A DNA stretch of 64,000 nucleotides. It comes from Streptomyces sp. NBC_01231 (GTDB lineage: Bacteria; Actinomycetota; Actinomycetes; Streptomycetales; Streptomycetaceae). The notes beneath the pieces are model-generated. The model searched no databases, was not told where the DNA came from, and saw nothing but the letters and a program-made list of their open reading frames with translations. A program made the position numbers and the translations under genes. Shown here piece by piece: positions 15,796 to 23,935 of the stretch. The stretch is taken from NCBI GenBank assembly GCA_035999765.1, contig CP108521.1, positions 2,418,001 through 2,482,000 of the forward strand, in the 5' to 3' direction. Position 1 is the first letter of the stretch. Each line of letters begins with the position of its first letter.

Positions 15796-16908
15796 TCAGT
15801 TCATCGTCGCGCCGATGGTGGTCGAGCCCGTCGTCAGGAACGTGGTCGCGGGCAGCGTGCCGCTCGAACCGCGGGCGTTGTACGTGCTGCTCGCGTCCGT
15901 CGACTTGAAGGCGGGGGTGGATACCCCGGAGTCCCAGTTGTTGCCGGAGGAGACCACCGAGGAGCCCTTGCTCACCGAGCCGCCGCCGTTGCTGACGGCG
16001 AGGTTCTTGCCGAGGCGGGCCGCGCCGGTGGCGAAGTAGTAGCCCCACTTGGCGTTGGCGTAGGCGGTGGTGCGGTTGATGACGATGGCGCCCTTGTTGG
16101 AGTTCTCGGTGAAGCCGTTGCCCGCGTTGTCCCAGGCGGCCGAGTTGTTGATGACGTGTGCGACGACCTCGCCGTCACCGCCCAGCTTGTAGCCGTTGCC
16201 GTCGCCCGCGAACGCGGAGTCGGACCAGCGGTTCTTGCCGTTGCCCATGGCCCAGGTGTGTTCGACGGTGACGGGCGAGGAGAACGACCAGAAGTCCAGA
16301 CCGTCGTCGGAGTTGTTGTAGAGGCGGGCCCCGGTGATCAGGTTGCCGGAGCCGGAGCCGAACTTCACGGCGATGCCGTCGGCGTTCTCGCCGTGGGTGG
16401 CGGCGTCGTAGTGGCCGTAACTGTCGATGTTCTTCACGGTGTTGTTGACCGTGCCGTCGCCGGTGAGCGTGAAGCCGGAGTCGCCGCCGTTGATGGTCTT
16501 GATGTTGTTCCAGACCGTCCCCGTGCAGGACTGGCAGACGACCGCGCTGTCCGGGGATTTCTGGAAGGTGATGTTCGAGACGTTCCAGTAGTCCGCGGTG
16601 AGCTTGAAGATCCAGTCGCCCGAGGGGAGCGAGGAACCGTCGATCTTCACCGTCTCCGAGCCGTACGCGGTGAGCGTGACCGGTGAGGACGAGGTGCCGT
16701 TGGCCGTGGACTGGAGCGTGGCCGTCGGGTAGTAGGTACCGCCGCGCACCTGGATGACGGTTCCGGCGGTGGCGTTCTTGATGGCGTTGGACAGGTCGGT
16801 CGAGTTGCTGACGACCACGGTCGCGGCCTGGGCCTGGGTGGGGAGGACGGCGAGGCCGGCGCCCAGGGTCAGGGCCGCCAGGGCGGAGAGAGCGGTACGA
16901 CGGGACAT
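15796..16908 (-). CDS. secreted pectate lyase, polysaccharide lyase family 9 (copy 2)
   Basis: A 370-residue secreted PL9 lyase. The N-terminus SRRTALSALAALTLGAGLAVLP has a twin arginine and hydrophobic core, cleaved near QAQAA. Calcium-site residues Asp177 (NADG), Asp201/Asp202/Asp205 (SDDGLDFW) and the catalytic Lys241 (GNGYKLGG) are present. One difference from copy 1 is a CQSC pair after DSAVV that could form a disulfide. AAAGGA lies 10 bases before the ATG. The upstream leader carries a 13-G run flanked by direct repeats. It is downstream of the esterase operon in the same direction. Confidence 0.93.
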   Translation of the reverse strand: MSRRTALSALAALTLGAGLAVLPTQAQAATVVVSNSTDLSNAIKNATAGTVIQVRGGTYYPTATLQSTANGTSSSPVTLTAYGSETVKIDGSSLPSGDWIFKLTADYWNVSNITFQKSPDSAVVCQSCTGTVWNNIKTINGGDSGFTLTGDGTVNNTVKNIDSYGHYDAATHGENADGIAVKFGSGSGNLITGARLYNNSDDGLDFWSFSSPVTVEHTWAMGNGKNRWSDSAFAGDGNGYKLGGDGEVVAHVINNSAAWDNAGNGFTENSNKGAIVINRTTAYANAKWGYYFATGAARLGKNLAVSNGGGSVSKGSSVVSSGNNWDSGVSTPAFKSTDASSTYNARGSSGTLPATTFLTTGSTTIGATMN

Positions 16909-16926
16909 GGAGTGCGGGTCCTTTGC

Positions 16927-16980
16927 GTCGTTCGGATGGGTGGAGTTGTTCGGGGGGGGGGGGGAGGTCGTTCGGATGGG
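16927..16980. repeat. 13-G homopolymer flanked by 14-bp direct repeats
   Basis: GTCGTTCGGATGGG occurs at 16927-16940 and 16967-16980, and G13 lies between them at 16952-16964, in the leader of PL9 copy 2. Homopolymers of this length can slip during replication or be miscounted in assemblies. Confidence 0.75.
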
Positions 16981-16985
16981 GCGAG

Positions 16986-18140
16986 TCAGAGGACGCGGTC
17001 CAGCCATGTGAAGACCTCGTCCTGCATGCGGTCGACGAAGACGTGGCCGAGGTCGGGCCAGGTCTTCAGACGCAACCGCTCCTCGGCGTGGCGCGAACGC
17101 CAGACGGCGCGCAGTTTGTCGTGGGCCACCCGCACGCCGTCGGCAGGGAAGAGGGTGTCCAGCGCGCCGCTGAAGAAGAGCATCGGCCTGGGTGCGGCGA
17201 TGCCCGCCACGTCGGGGAAGTCGAGGAACCGGGGAAGCCCGGGGTGGAGCATGTAGTACGACGACTGCCCCCGCAGTGTGTTGTTGCCGGGCACCATCAT
17301 TTCCTTCAGGCCCGTCATCCAGCACACGCTCGCCGCCGCGGCGATGTCGTCGCTGAGCGCGGCCGTCTGCCAGGCGCGGAAGGCGCCCATGGAGAACCCG
17401 ACGGCCGCGACCCGGCGGGCGTCCACCCGGTCGAGGCCGGCCAGGAACCCGGCGGCGCGGGCGTCCTCGCGGGCCATGAGTCCGGCGAGGGAGGAGCCGA
17501 GGTTGTAGAAGTTGGAGGCGAGGGCCTGCTGTTGGTCGTAGGCGAGCGGGCCGCGGTCTCCCCAGCCGAGCGCGTCCAGGCAGAGGACCACGTATCCGCG
17601 CCTGGCCAGTTCGTCGCCGACGAAGCGTCCGCTGAAGTACTTGTCCGCCCACGCCTGCGCGGAGGTGAGGCGCGTGTCGTCGTACCAGGGCCGGACGAGT
17701 TTCTCCTTGCCGATGTCGAACGTGGCCCCGTGGTCGTGCAGGAGCAGCACGGCGGGGAAGGGGCCGGGGCCGTGCGGGGTGAGCAGGACGCCGCGGACGC
17801 GTTCGTAGCCCGTCAGCGCGAGGGTCACCAACTCCCTTGTGTATCCCTCCTCCTGTGGTCCCGGGGTGAATCGGGGCGCGTACGGAGTCCCGTGCTGCGA
17901 GGCGACGAGGAGGTGGTCCTCGACCTTCGAACGGGCGGCTCGACGCCAGGCCCGGAAGTCACGGACGGGGGAAGTGCCCCAGGCGAGCGGGAAGTTCAGC
18001 CCGTCCTTCAGTGCCGGGTGGAAGTCGGGCAGGTTGCCGGCCACCAGGTCCGCCGCCTGCGCGGTCCCGGTGCCGCCGGTGAGGAGCGCCGCGGCGGCGG
18101 CTCCCGCCACGAAGGTCCGGCGTCCGAGCGGCTCACTCAT
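16986..18140 (-). CDS. Tat-exported alpha/beta-hydrolase esterase
   Basis: A 384-residue secreted hydrolase. The N-terminus GRRTFVAGAAAAALLTGG is a Tat signal cleaved near AQAAD. The alpha/beta fold shows LLHDHGATF (oxyanion region), GYVVLCLDALGWGDRG, the nucleophile Ser250 in GFSMGA, and a late His in DLGHVF. It resembles Abhydrolase_7/acetyl-xylan-esterase-like enzymes. It overlaps the PL1 gene by 8 bases, making it the last cistron of the CE8-CE8-PL1 operon, so removal of acetyl groups from pectin is the natural guess. The substrate is inferred from context. Confidence 0.85.
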   Translation of the reverse strand: MSEPLGRRTFVAGAAAAALLTGGTGTAQAADLVAGNLPDFHPALKDGLNFPLAWGTSPVRDFRAWRRAARSKVEDHLLVASQHGTPYAPRFTPGPQEEGYTRELVTLALTGYERVRGVLLTPHGPGPFPAVLLLHDHGATFDIGKEKLVRPWYDDTRLTSAQAWADKYFSGRFVGDELARRGYVVLCLDALGWGDRGPLAYDQQQALASNFYNLGSSLAGLMAREDARAAGFLAGLDRVDARRVAAVGFSMGAFRAWQTAALSDDIAAAASVCWMTGLKEMMVPGNNTLRGQSSYYMLHPGLPRFLDFPDVAGIAAPRPMLFFSGALDTLFPADGVRVAHDKLRAVWRSRHAEERLRLKTWPDLGHVFVDRMQDEVFTWLDRVL

Positions 18141-19407
18141 ACGACCTCCCGGTGCCGGCGTGCTTCAGGACGTACCGTTCGACCGCCGGCCGGGACGTGA
18201 GGGGCCGGTAGTCATAGGTGTCTGCGGGGTCCCAGCCGACGTCAGTCGTGAGACCGAGGCCGCTCGCCACGGCGTTCAGGCGGGCGGGGCGGCCGTTGAA
18301 CCAGGAGCCGGTGTCCCGGAAGTGGTCGCCTCCGTAGTCCGCGACGGCGAGGGCCGAGGAGCCCCTCGGATACCGGAAGACGTTGCGCTCGGAGAAGATC
18401 GCCGACTCCAGGCCGACGCCGAGCGCGTACAGCGTGTCGGCCGTCCGGCCCCGGTACACGTTGTTGACGACGTGCACCTGGCCGAAGCGGACCCGGGGGC
18501 CGCGCTGCACGATGTCGGTGAAGAGGTTGCGGGCGAAGGTGACCTTGAGGTGCCCGCGGTCCCGGTCGCCGCGCCCGTCCCCCGAGCCGATGAGGAGCGC
18601 CTTGTCGTGGTCGGTGAAACGGCTGTCGGAGACGGTGACGAAGTCCGAGCCGTCCTCGATGTCCAGCAGCCCGTCGTGTCGCTGGACGTGCTCCCCGTGG
18701 AAGCCGAGGGGTGCCTCGCGGTCGGGGAAGCGGCCGTCGGTGAACGTGCAGTGGTCGACCCAGATGTTCTTCCCGGTGATCACGGTCATCGCGTCGAAGC
18801 GGGCGTTCCAGCTGCCTTGGGTGCCGTCGTCCGGGGACCAGGAGGTGAAGTGGTCGACGGGTACTTCCAGTTCGAGGTTCCGGACGATGATGTTGGTGCC
18901 CGTGTTGACGGTCAGGAAGACGCCGAGGAGCCGCGCGGAACCGCCCGCGCCCACCAGGGTGGTGTTGCTCGGTACGGTCAGCTGGATCTGCAGTTTCTCG
19001 TTCGTCGACCCGGTCTGCCGGAGCTGACGCTGCTGTTTGCAGTAGTCGTGACGGGTGTCGGACCAGGTGCTGCCGTCCGCACCGAAGCAGGACATGTACT
19101 TGGCGAGGTCGTACCCGGGCGCGTAGTCCTGCTCGCCGAGCAGTGATCCGTCCGCCGCCTCGTGGCCGTCGATGTCGCCGACGACCCGGATCACCTTGGG
19201 TGCGGCGGGTTCCCCCTTGTTGGCCAGCGCCTCCTTGAGCTCGGCGCGGGTGCGCACCGTCCAGGTGGTGCCGCCCGCCCCGCCGGTGGTGCCGGTGCCG
19301 GAGGCGGCCCAGCCGACGGGGGTGCGGGCGGCGGAGGTGGACGCGGCGGCTTCGGTCGGCACCAGCAGGAACGCGCAGGCCAGCAGGGCGCCGAGGGCCC
19401 TACGCAC
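18133..19407 (-). CDS. secreted pectate lyase, PL1 family (copy A)
   Basis: A 424-residue secreted PL1 lyase with a signal peptide of about 22 residues. PL1 landmarks are ASGTGTTGGAGG, KVIRVVGDI, NTTLVGAG, WVDHCTFTDG, HDGLLDI and RGPRVR at 302-307, the RxPxxR that holds the catalytic and substrate-binding arginines. The GTG start at 19407 overlaps the pectinesterase stop (GTGCGTAG), so translation is coupled. It would attack the polygalacturonate freed of methyl groups by the two upstream pectinesterases. Confidence 0.92.
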   Translation of the reverse strand: MRRALGALLACAFLLVPTEAAASTSAARTPVGWAASGTGTTGGAGGTTWTVRTRAELKEALANKGEPAAPKVIRVVGDIDGHEAADGSLLGEQDYAPGYDLAKYMSCFGADGSTWSDTRHDYCKQQRQLRQTGSTNEKLQIQLTVPSNTTLVGAGGSARLLGVFLTVNTGTNIIVRNLELEVPVDHFTSWSPDDGTQGSWNARFDAMTVITGKNIWVDHCTFTDGRFPDREAPLGFHGEHVQRHDGLLDIEDGSDFVTVSDSRFTDHDKALLIGSGDGRGDRDRGHLKVTFARNLFTDIVQRGPRVRFGQVHVVNNVYRGRTADTLYALGVGLESAIFSERNVFRYPRGSSALAVADYGGDHFRDTGSWFNGRPARLNAVASGLGLTTDVGWDPADTYDYRPLTSRPAVERYVLKHAGTGRSYE

Positions 19408-20437
19408 GGGGCCGCCAGTCGCCGAGGTAGGCCGACCTGGTGTGCGACACGGCTTCCGCCCGTCCGAGTTGAGGCCGGTTCTCCGGCACCGTGATCTCCG
19501 CTCCCGGACCGGTGTTGCGGTACTCCCGGAACCGCATGGTCTGCCAGGGATACGCCTCCCGCATGTTGGTGTAGGGGGCCACCGCGTCGATCCCGGGACC
19601 GATCCGGGTGTCCCGCACGACGAGGGACGGCCAGGCGGTCGTCTCGTACGTCGGCACCCAGGGGCGGGCCAGTTTGTACGCCCCGTCCTCGGCGGCGGAG
19701 GTGATCCGGGAGCGGAGCGCCAGGATGCCGTGCGGGTTGGCGCGGGCCGTGGAGGGGGCGAAGACCATGCCCTTGGGGGTGAAGTCGACGTCCCGTCGCA
19801 GCGTGTGGAAGTGGCAGTCCTCGAAGACGGCGGTGGCCCGCCCGAAGACGAAGTCGACGTCGCCCTCGATGTGGCAGCGGTGGAAGTACTGCCGGTCGAA
19901 GACGTCGAGCGCGGTCGTCTCGACGAAGAGGGTGTCCTGGTGGGCCAGCAGGCGCACGTTCTCGAAGTGGGTGCGGTCGCCGTAGGTGTACGCGGCCACC
20001 GCCTGGGTGCCGGTGATCTCGGGGTGGTCGGCGCGCAGCCAGTCGTTGGCGAGGGTGAGGTCGCGGACCCTCAGACCTGGGACCGCCGAGGTGAAGGTGG
20101 CGGATCCGGCGGTGCCGTAGGTGGTGCCGTCGGGCTTCTTCGTGCCGTTCGCGTTGTCGTAGACGATGACGGCGTCGCGCGGGTCGCGGGTGGCGCCGCG
20201 CAGGGTCAGCTCGGCCTTGTCCGCGGCGATGGAGATGACCTCCCGGTACGTCCCCGGGTGCACGACGATCGTCCAGCCGGGCCCTGGCACCGCGTCGACG
20301 GCCGCCTGCACGGAGTCTCCGGACCGCACGTGCAGGACCCGGCGGCCGGTGGCGGAGGCGGAGGCGGAGGCGACGGGAGTGGCTCCGACGGCGACCAGGC
20401 CCGCGGACAGTCCCGTCAGAAGGGTGCGCCTGCGCAT
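19400..20437 (-). CDS. Tat-exported pectinesterase, CE8 (copy 1)
   Basis: A 345-residue pectin methylesterase, which hydrolyses methyl esters on homogalacturonan. The Tat signal is RRRTLLTGLSAGLVAVG. CE8 motifs are intact: AHQDTLF with catalytic Asp168, GDVDFVFGRATAV with Asp195, and LARPW. The start at 20437 follows the upstream CE8 stop by one base; an in-frame start 33 bases earlier would overlap it. It is about 60% identical by eye to the upstream copy, indicating tandem duplication. Confidence 0.94.
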   Translation of the reverse strand: MRRRTLLTGLSAGLVAVGATPVASASASATGRRVLHVRSGDSVQAAVDAVPGPGWTIVVHPGTYREVISIAADKAELTLRGATRDPRDAVIVYDNANGTKKPDGTTYGTAGSATFTSAVPGLRVRDLTLANDWLRADHPEITGTQAVAAYTYGDRTHFENVRLLAHQDTLFVETTALDVFDRQYFHRCHIEGDVDFVFGRATAVFEDCHFHTLRRDVDFTPKGMVFAPSTARANPHGILALRSRITSAAEDGAYKLARPWVPTYETTAWPSLVVRDTRIGPGIDAVAPYTNMREAYPWQTMRFREYRNTGPGAEITVPENRPQLGRAEAVSHTRSAYLGDWRPRA

Positions 20438-20438
20438 G

Positions 20439-21569
20439 TCAGCACCCCCGTTTCCATGGCTGCCAGTCACCCAGATAGGTGGCGCGGGTTGCCGACTCGG
20501 CCTGTTCCGCGGTGAGTTGGGGACGGTTTGCGGGTACGGAGATCTCGGCGCCGGGGCCCGTGTTGCGGTACTCGGCGAACCGCTGGCTCTGCCACGGGAA
20601 GCTGTCCGACATGTTGGCGTAGGGCGCGACCGCGTCGATGCCGGGGCCCAGCCAGGTGTTCCGCACGGTGAGCGACGGGCGGGCGGTGGTGTCGGAACTG
20701 GGCACCCAGGGGCGGGCCAGTTTGTAGTGGGCGTCCGGGGCCTCGCTGCCGACCCGGCCGCGGACGACCAGGTATCCGCGTGGGTTGGCGCCGGCCGTCG
20801 AGGGCGCGAAGACGAAGCCGTAGGGGGCGGCCGTCAGGTCGGTGCGGTTCAGGGTGCGGAAGTGGCAGTCCTCGTAGACCGCGGTCGCCCGGCCGAAGAC
20901 GAAGTCGACATCGCCCTCGACGTAGCAGTGGGAGTAGTACTGGCGGGCGAAGACGGCCAGGGACATGGAGTCGGCGTACAGGGTGTCCTGGTGGCCGAGG
21001 AAACGGCAGTGGTGGAAGGCCGAGCGGTCGCCCTGCACCTTGATGGCGACGGCCTGGGTGCCGGTGATCCCGGGGTGGTCGGCGCGCAGCCAGTCGTTGG
21101 CGAAGGTGATCCAGCGGGCGGTGAAGCCGGCCGCCTGCACGGTCGTGGTGGCCGACCCGGTGGTGCCGTAGGTGCCGCCGCCCGGCTTGGGGGTGCCGGC
21201 CGCGTTGTCGTACACGATCACGACGTCCCGGGGGTCCTGGGAGGCGCCGATCCAGGTCGCCTCCGTCCGGGTGGCGTCGACGGCGACGGTCTCCCGGTAC
21301 ACACCCGGCGCGAGGACCAGGGTCCGGCCGCTGCCGGTCGCGGCGGTCACGGCGGCCTGGACGGAGGTGAAGTCGCCGCGGCCGTGCGGGTCGACGTACA
21401 GGGTCTGCGGGGTGAGGCGGGCCGCGGGCGACCCGTACCGGCCGAAGGGGCGCTTGCCGCCGGCGGCGAGCGCGGGGACCGCCCCGACCGCGAGCGTGGC
21501 GCCCGCCCCGGCGCTCGCGAGCAGCAGTCCCCTTCTGGACAGGGGGAGTTGGAGGTGGTGCGAGGACAT
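20439..21569 (-). CDS. Tat-exported pectinesterase, CE8 (copy 2)
   Basis: A 376-residue pectin methylesterase, first gene of the CE8-CE8-PL1-esterase operon. The Tat signal is SRRGLLLASAGAGATLAVG. Active-site motifs are GHQDTLY (Asp195), GDVDFVFGRATAVYED (Asp222) and LARPWVP. Strong AAGGAG precedes the ATG. A terminator at 21635-21664 separates it from the PL1 gene upstream, so the operon has its own promoter in the roughly 65 bases between. Confidence 0.94.
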   Translation of the reverse strand: MSSHHLQLPLSRRGLLLASAGAGATLAVGAVPALAAGGKRPFGRYGSPAARLTPQTLYVDPHGRGDFTSVQAAVTAATGSGRTLVLAPGVYRETVAVDATRTEATWIGASQDPRDVVIVYDNAAGTPKPGGGTYGTTGSATTTVQAAGFTARWITFANDWLRADHPGITGTQAVAIKVQGDRSAFHHCRFLGHQDTLYADSMSLAVFARQYYSHCYVEGDVDFVFGRATAVYEDCHFRTLNRTDLTAAPYGFVFAPSTAGANPRGYLVVRGRVGSEAPDAHYKLARPWVPSSDTTARPSLTVRNTWLGPGIDAVAPYANMSDSFPWQSQRFAEYRNTGPGAEISVPANRPQLTAEQAESATRATYLGDWQPWKRGC

Positions 21570-21634
21570 GCGGGGGCTCCTTGGATGTGCGGCTCGGCAG
21601 AGTGGCTCGGTACTTCCTCGCGTGGGGAGGTGGG

Positions 21635-21664
21635 GGCCGGGGCGGAGTGCGGTCCGCCCCGGCC
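21635..21664 (-). terminator. terminator after PL1 copy B
   Basis: A 12-bp perfect stem (21635-21646 with 21653-21664) and 6-base loop lie 15 bases beyond the PL1 stop at 21679. Confidence 0.75.
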
Positions 21665-21678
21665 GGTCGGTGCGTCTG

Positions 21679-22992
21679 TCAGCTCAGTCGGCCGGCGCCC
21701 GCGCCGCAGTTGACGATCCCGGGCACCGCCTTGGCCGGGTCGACCTTGGTGCGCAGAGTCGGCTTCCAGCCCGCGCCGGACGGGAGGGTCTCGCCGGGGA
21801 TCTCCGCGTTGTGCACGGCGATCAGGTCGACGGGCTTGCCGTTGACGTAGTTGTCGGCGGCGGTGACCGGCGACTCGTTCCACCGCTTGAGGACCTTCGC
21901 CGCGCTGACTCCGGTGGGCAGCGTGAACGCGTTGTGCTCGGCGACGAGTTGGGACTCCTTGCCGATGCCGTAGCTGTAGGAGTATCCGGAGTCCGCCACG
22001 AAGTGGTTGTTGTACGAGTCGACCTGGCCGAAGCGGACCCGGGGCGCCCGCTCGACCAGCTTCGAGAACAGGTTGTGGTGGAAGGTGACCTTGAGGTGGC
22101 CCCGGTCGCCCACCGCGGTGGACTCGCTGTCGCTGTTGCCGATCAGGATCGTCTTGTCGTGCTCGGTGAAGACGTTCCAGGAGGCGGTGACGTAGTCGGC
22201 GCCCCGGACGACGTCCAGTTCACCGTCGTGCTGCTGGTAGAGCATCCCGAAGTAGGTGGGCGCCGCGCTGTCGGGGTGGCTGCCGTCGGTGAACGTGTTG
22301 TGGTCCAGCCACACGTGGGTGGAGCCGTAGACGACGGCGGTGTCGTACTCGGAGTTCCAGTTGCCCTTGGCGCCGTCCGTCGGGTCCCACTGCGGGAAGC
22401 AGTCGATGGGGCTCTCGAAGGTGAGGTTGCGGACGATGACGTTGTCCACGGCCTTGATCTGGAGGCTGGCGCCCTTGAAGCCGGCGTTCCTCCCCACCCC
22501 GATGATCGTGGTGTTGGCCGGGACGTTCGCCTTGATGGTCTGGTCCTGGTTGGCGGCGGAGACCCTGCGCAGCCCCTCGGGGCTGTCGGCGGGTTCGGCG
22601 CTCAGGTCGGTGTCCAGGCCCCATGTCTCGGGCGCGTACTTCTCCAGATAGGCGTCGAAGTCGTAGCCGGGCGCGGCGAGCGAGGCGCAGCCCTCCGACA
22701 CCGCGTCGATGGTCCCCTTCACCTTGATGATCTTCGGCGCGCTGCCCCCGGCGGCCAGCGCTGCCTTGAACCCGGCCCAGGTCGTCACGGTGTAGACGTG
22801 GTCGGCGTCGGCGGCGGCACCGCCGGTGGTGCCCGTCCCGTACGAGGCCCAGCCGTCGTTCGCGGTGAGCGTCCCCCGGGCGGGGTCACGGGGCTGGGCC
22901 TGGGCGGCGGGGCCGGTGGCCGTCAGGGCGAGGGCGGTGCATCCGACCAGGGCGATGGTTGTGGCATGCCCATGCCATCTCTGTGTGTTCAC
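21679..22992 (-). CDS. secreted pectate lyase, PL1 family (copy B)
   Basis: A 437-residue secreted PL1 lyase. The signal region spans residues about 1-32 (ending AQAQP). Motifs are GTGTTGGAAAD, KIIKVKGTID, NTTIIGVG, THVWLDHNTFTDG, QQHDGELDVVRGADYVTASWN and RAPRVR at 315-320. It is a full-length pectate-lyase-C type enzyme. The GTG start at 22992 has a GGAAGAGAGAG ribosome site. It is followed by a terminator and preceded, 30 bases upstream, by the CE12 gene in the same direction. Confidence 0.92.
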   Translation of the reverse strand: MNTQRWHGHATTIALVGCTALALTATGPAAQAQPRDPARGTLTANDGWASYGTGTTGGAAADADHVYTVTTWAGFKAALAAGGSAPKIIKVKGTIDAVSEGCASLAAPGYDFDAYLEKYAPETWGLDTDLSAEPADSPEGLRRVSAANQDQTIKANVPANTTIIGVGRNAGFKGASLQIKAVDNVIVRNLTFESPIDCFPQWDPTDGAKGNWNSEYDTAVVYGSTHVWLDHNTFTDGSHPDSAAPTYFGMLYQQHDGELDVVRGADYVTASWNVFTEHDKTILIGNSDSESTAVGDRGHLKVTFHHNLFSKLVERAPRVRFGQVDSYNNHFVADSGYSYSYGIGKESQLVAEHNAFTLPTGVSAAKVLKRWNESPVTAADNYVNGKPVDLIAVHNAEIPGETLPSGAGWKPTLRTKVDPAKAVPGIVNCGAGAGRLS

Positions 22993-23022
22993 TGTGCGGC
23001 TCTCTCTTCCGGATCGGAGTGG

Positions 23023-23829
23023 TTACGCGGCGGCCTGCGGCCAGCTGATCCAGGACGCGGGGATCTCGTCATTGAGCCGACGGACGTCCTGCGGGGTCAG
23101 CACCCGGGTACGCAGCAGTTCCCGGGCCACCAGCCGGGCCACGACGATCGCGCCCGGCGGGTTGAAGTGCGTGTTGTCCTGCTCGGTCGCGGTCCAGTTG
23201 AAGTACGTCTTCGTCTCCTCGACCCCCAGCTTCTGCCACAGCGCGAGGGACAGGGCCTGGATGTCGAGCAACGCGACCCGCTCCCGCTGGGCGAGCGCAC
23301 GCATCGCCGCCGGATAGTCGCCGTGGCTCGGCACGGCGTTGCCGCTCGCGTCGAACCTCCTGCGTTCGACGGGCGTGGCGAGCACCGGCCGGGCACCATG
23401 GGCCCGGGCGCCGTCGACGTACTGGCGCAGATGGTCCTGGTACGTCGTCCAGGGCTCCGTGTAACGAGTCGGGTCTTCTGCCTTCTCGTCGTTGTGCGCG
23501 AACTGGATGACCAGGAAGTCGCCGGGCCGGATCGCGTCGAGAATGACGTCGAGCCGTCCCTCGTCGATGAAGCTCTTCGAACTCCGCCCGTTCACGGCGT
23601 GGTTGGCGACGGGCCGGTCGCCGTGCAGGAAGAACGGAAGCGCCATGCCCCACCCGGTCTCGGGTGCGGCGTCGGCGTACTTCTGCGCTGCGGTGGAGTC
23701 ACCGGCTATGTAGAGCGTGCGAGGCCTCTTGTGGGAGGCGGAGGCCTGAGCGCTCCCCTGGGCCGCGAGGGCGGCGAGGGGAACAGCGGCAAGAGCCGCG
23801 GAGGTGACCTGTCTGCGGGTGAGCGACAC
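23023..23829 (-). CDS. secreted rhamnogalacturonan acetylesterase, CE12 (SGNH hydrolase)
   Basis: A 268-residue SGNH/GDSL hydrolase that removes acetyl groups from rhamnogalacturonan. The Tat-like signal is LTRRQVTSAALAAVPLAAL. Catalytic residues are Ser45 (AGDSTA), the oxyanion Asn in VNGRSSKSF and the QFAHND block, and Asp218/His221 (DNTHFNPPGA). This set fits CE12 better than general GDSL lipases. The GTG start at 23829 has GAAAGG upstream. It lies between the PL1 copy B and the ABC binding-protein gene and may start its own transcript. Confidence 0.9.
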   Translation of the reverse strand: MSLTRRQVTSAALAAVPLAALAAQGSAQASASHKRPRTLYIAGDSTAAQKYADAAPETGWGMALPFFLHGDRPVANHAVNGRSSKSFIDEGRLDVILDAIRPGDFLVIQFAHNDEKAEDPTRYTEPWTTYQDHLRQYVDGARAHGARPVLATPVERRRFDASGNAVPSHGDYPAAMRALAQRERVALLDIQALSLALWQKLGVEETKTYFNWTATEQDNTHFNPPGAIVVARLVARELLRTRVLTPQDVRRLNDEIPASWISWPQAAA

Positions 23830-23869
23830 GACGATGTGCCTTTCTCGACAGTCCTGCTAGATAAAAGGG

Positions 23870-23881
23870 CCTTTCGAAAGG
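23870..23881. promoter_or_regulatory. CCTTTCGAAAGG palindrome in the CE12 promoter
   Basis: A perfect 12-bp palindrome sits just upstream of a TATCTA that could be the -10 element (minus strand) of the CE12 gene. This is a plausible repressor site, but a short palindrome in a GC-rich genome may be chance. Confidence 0.35.
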
Positions 23882-23891
23882 GGGGTGGTGC

Positions 23892-23917
23892 CCCCGCGCC
23901 CCCGAAGGGGCGCGGGG
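23892..23917. terminator. terminator after the ABC binding-protein gene
   Basis: An 11-bp perfect GC stem (23892-23902 with 23907-23917) with loop CGAA lies 19 bases beyond the stop of the binding-protein gene. Confidence 0.8.
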
Positions 23918-23935
23918 CCGTGCCGATGCGTGTGC

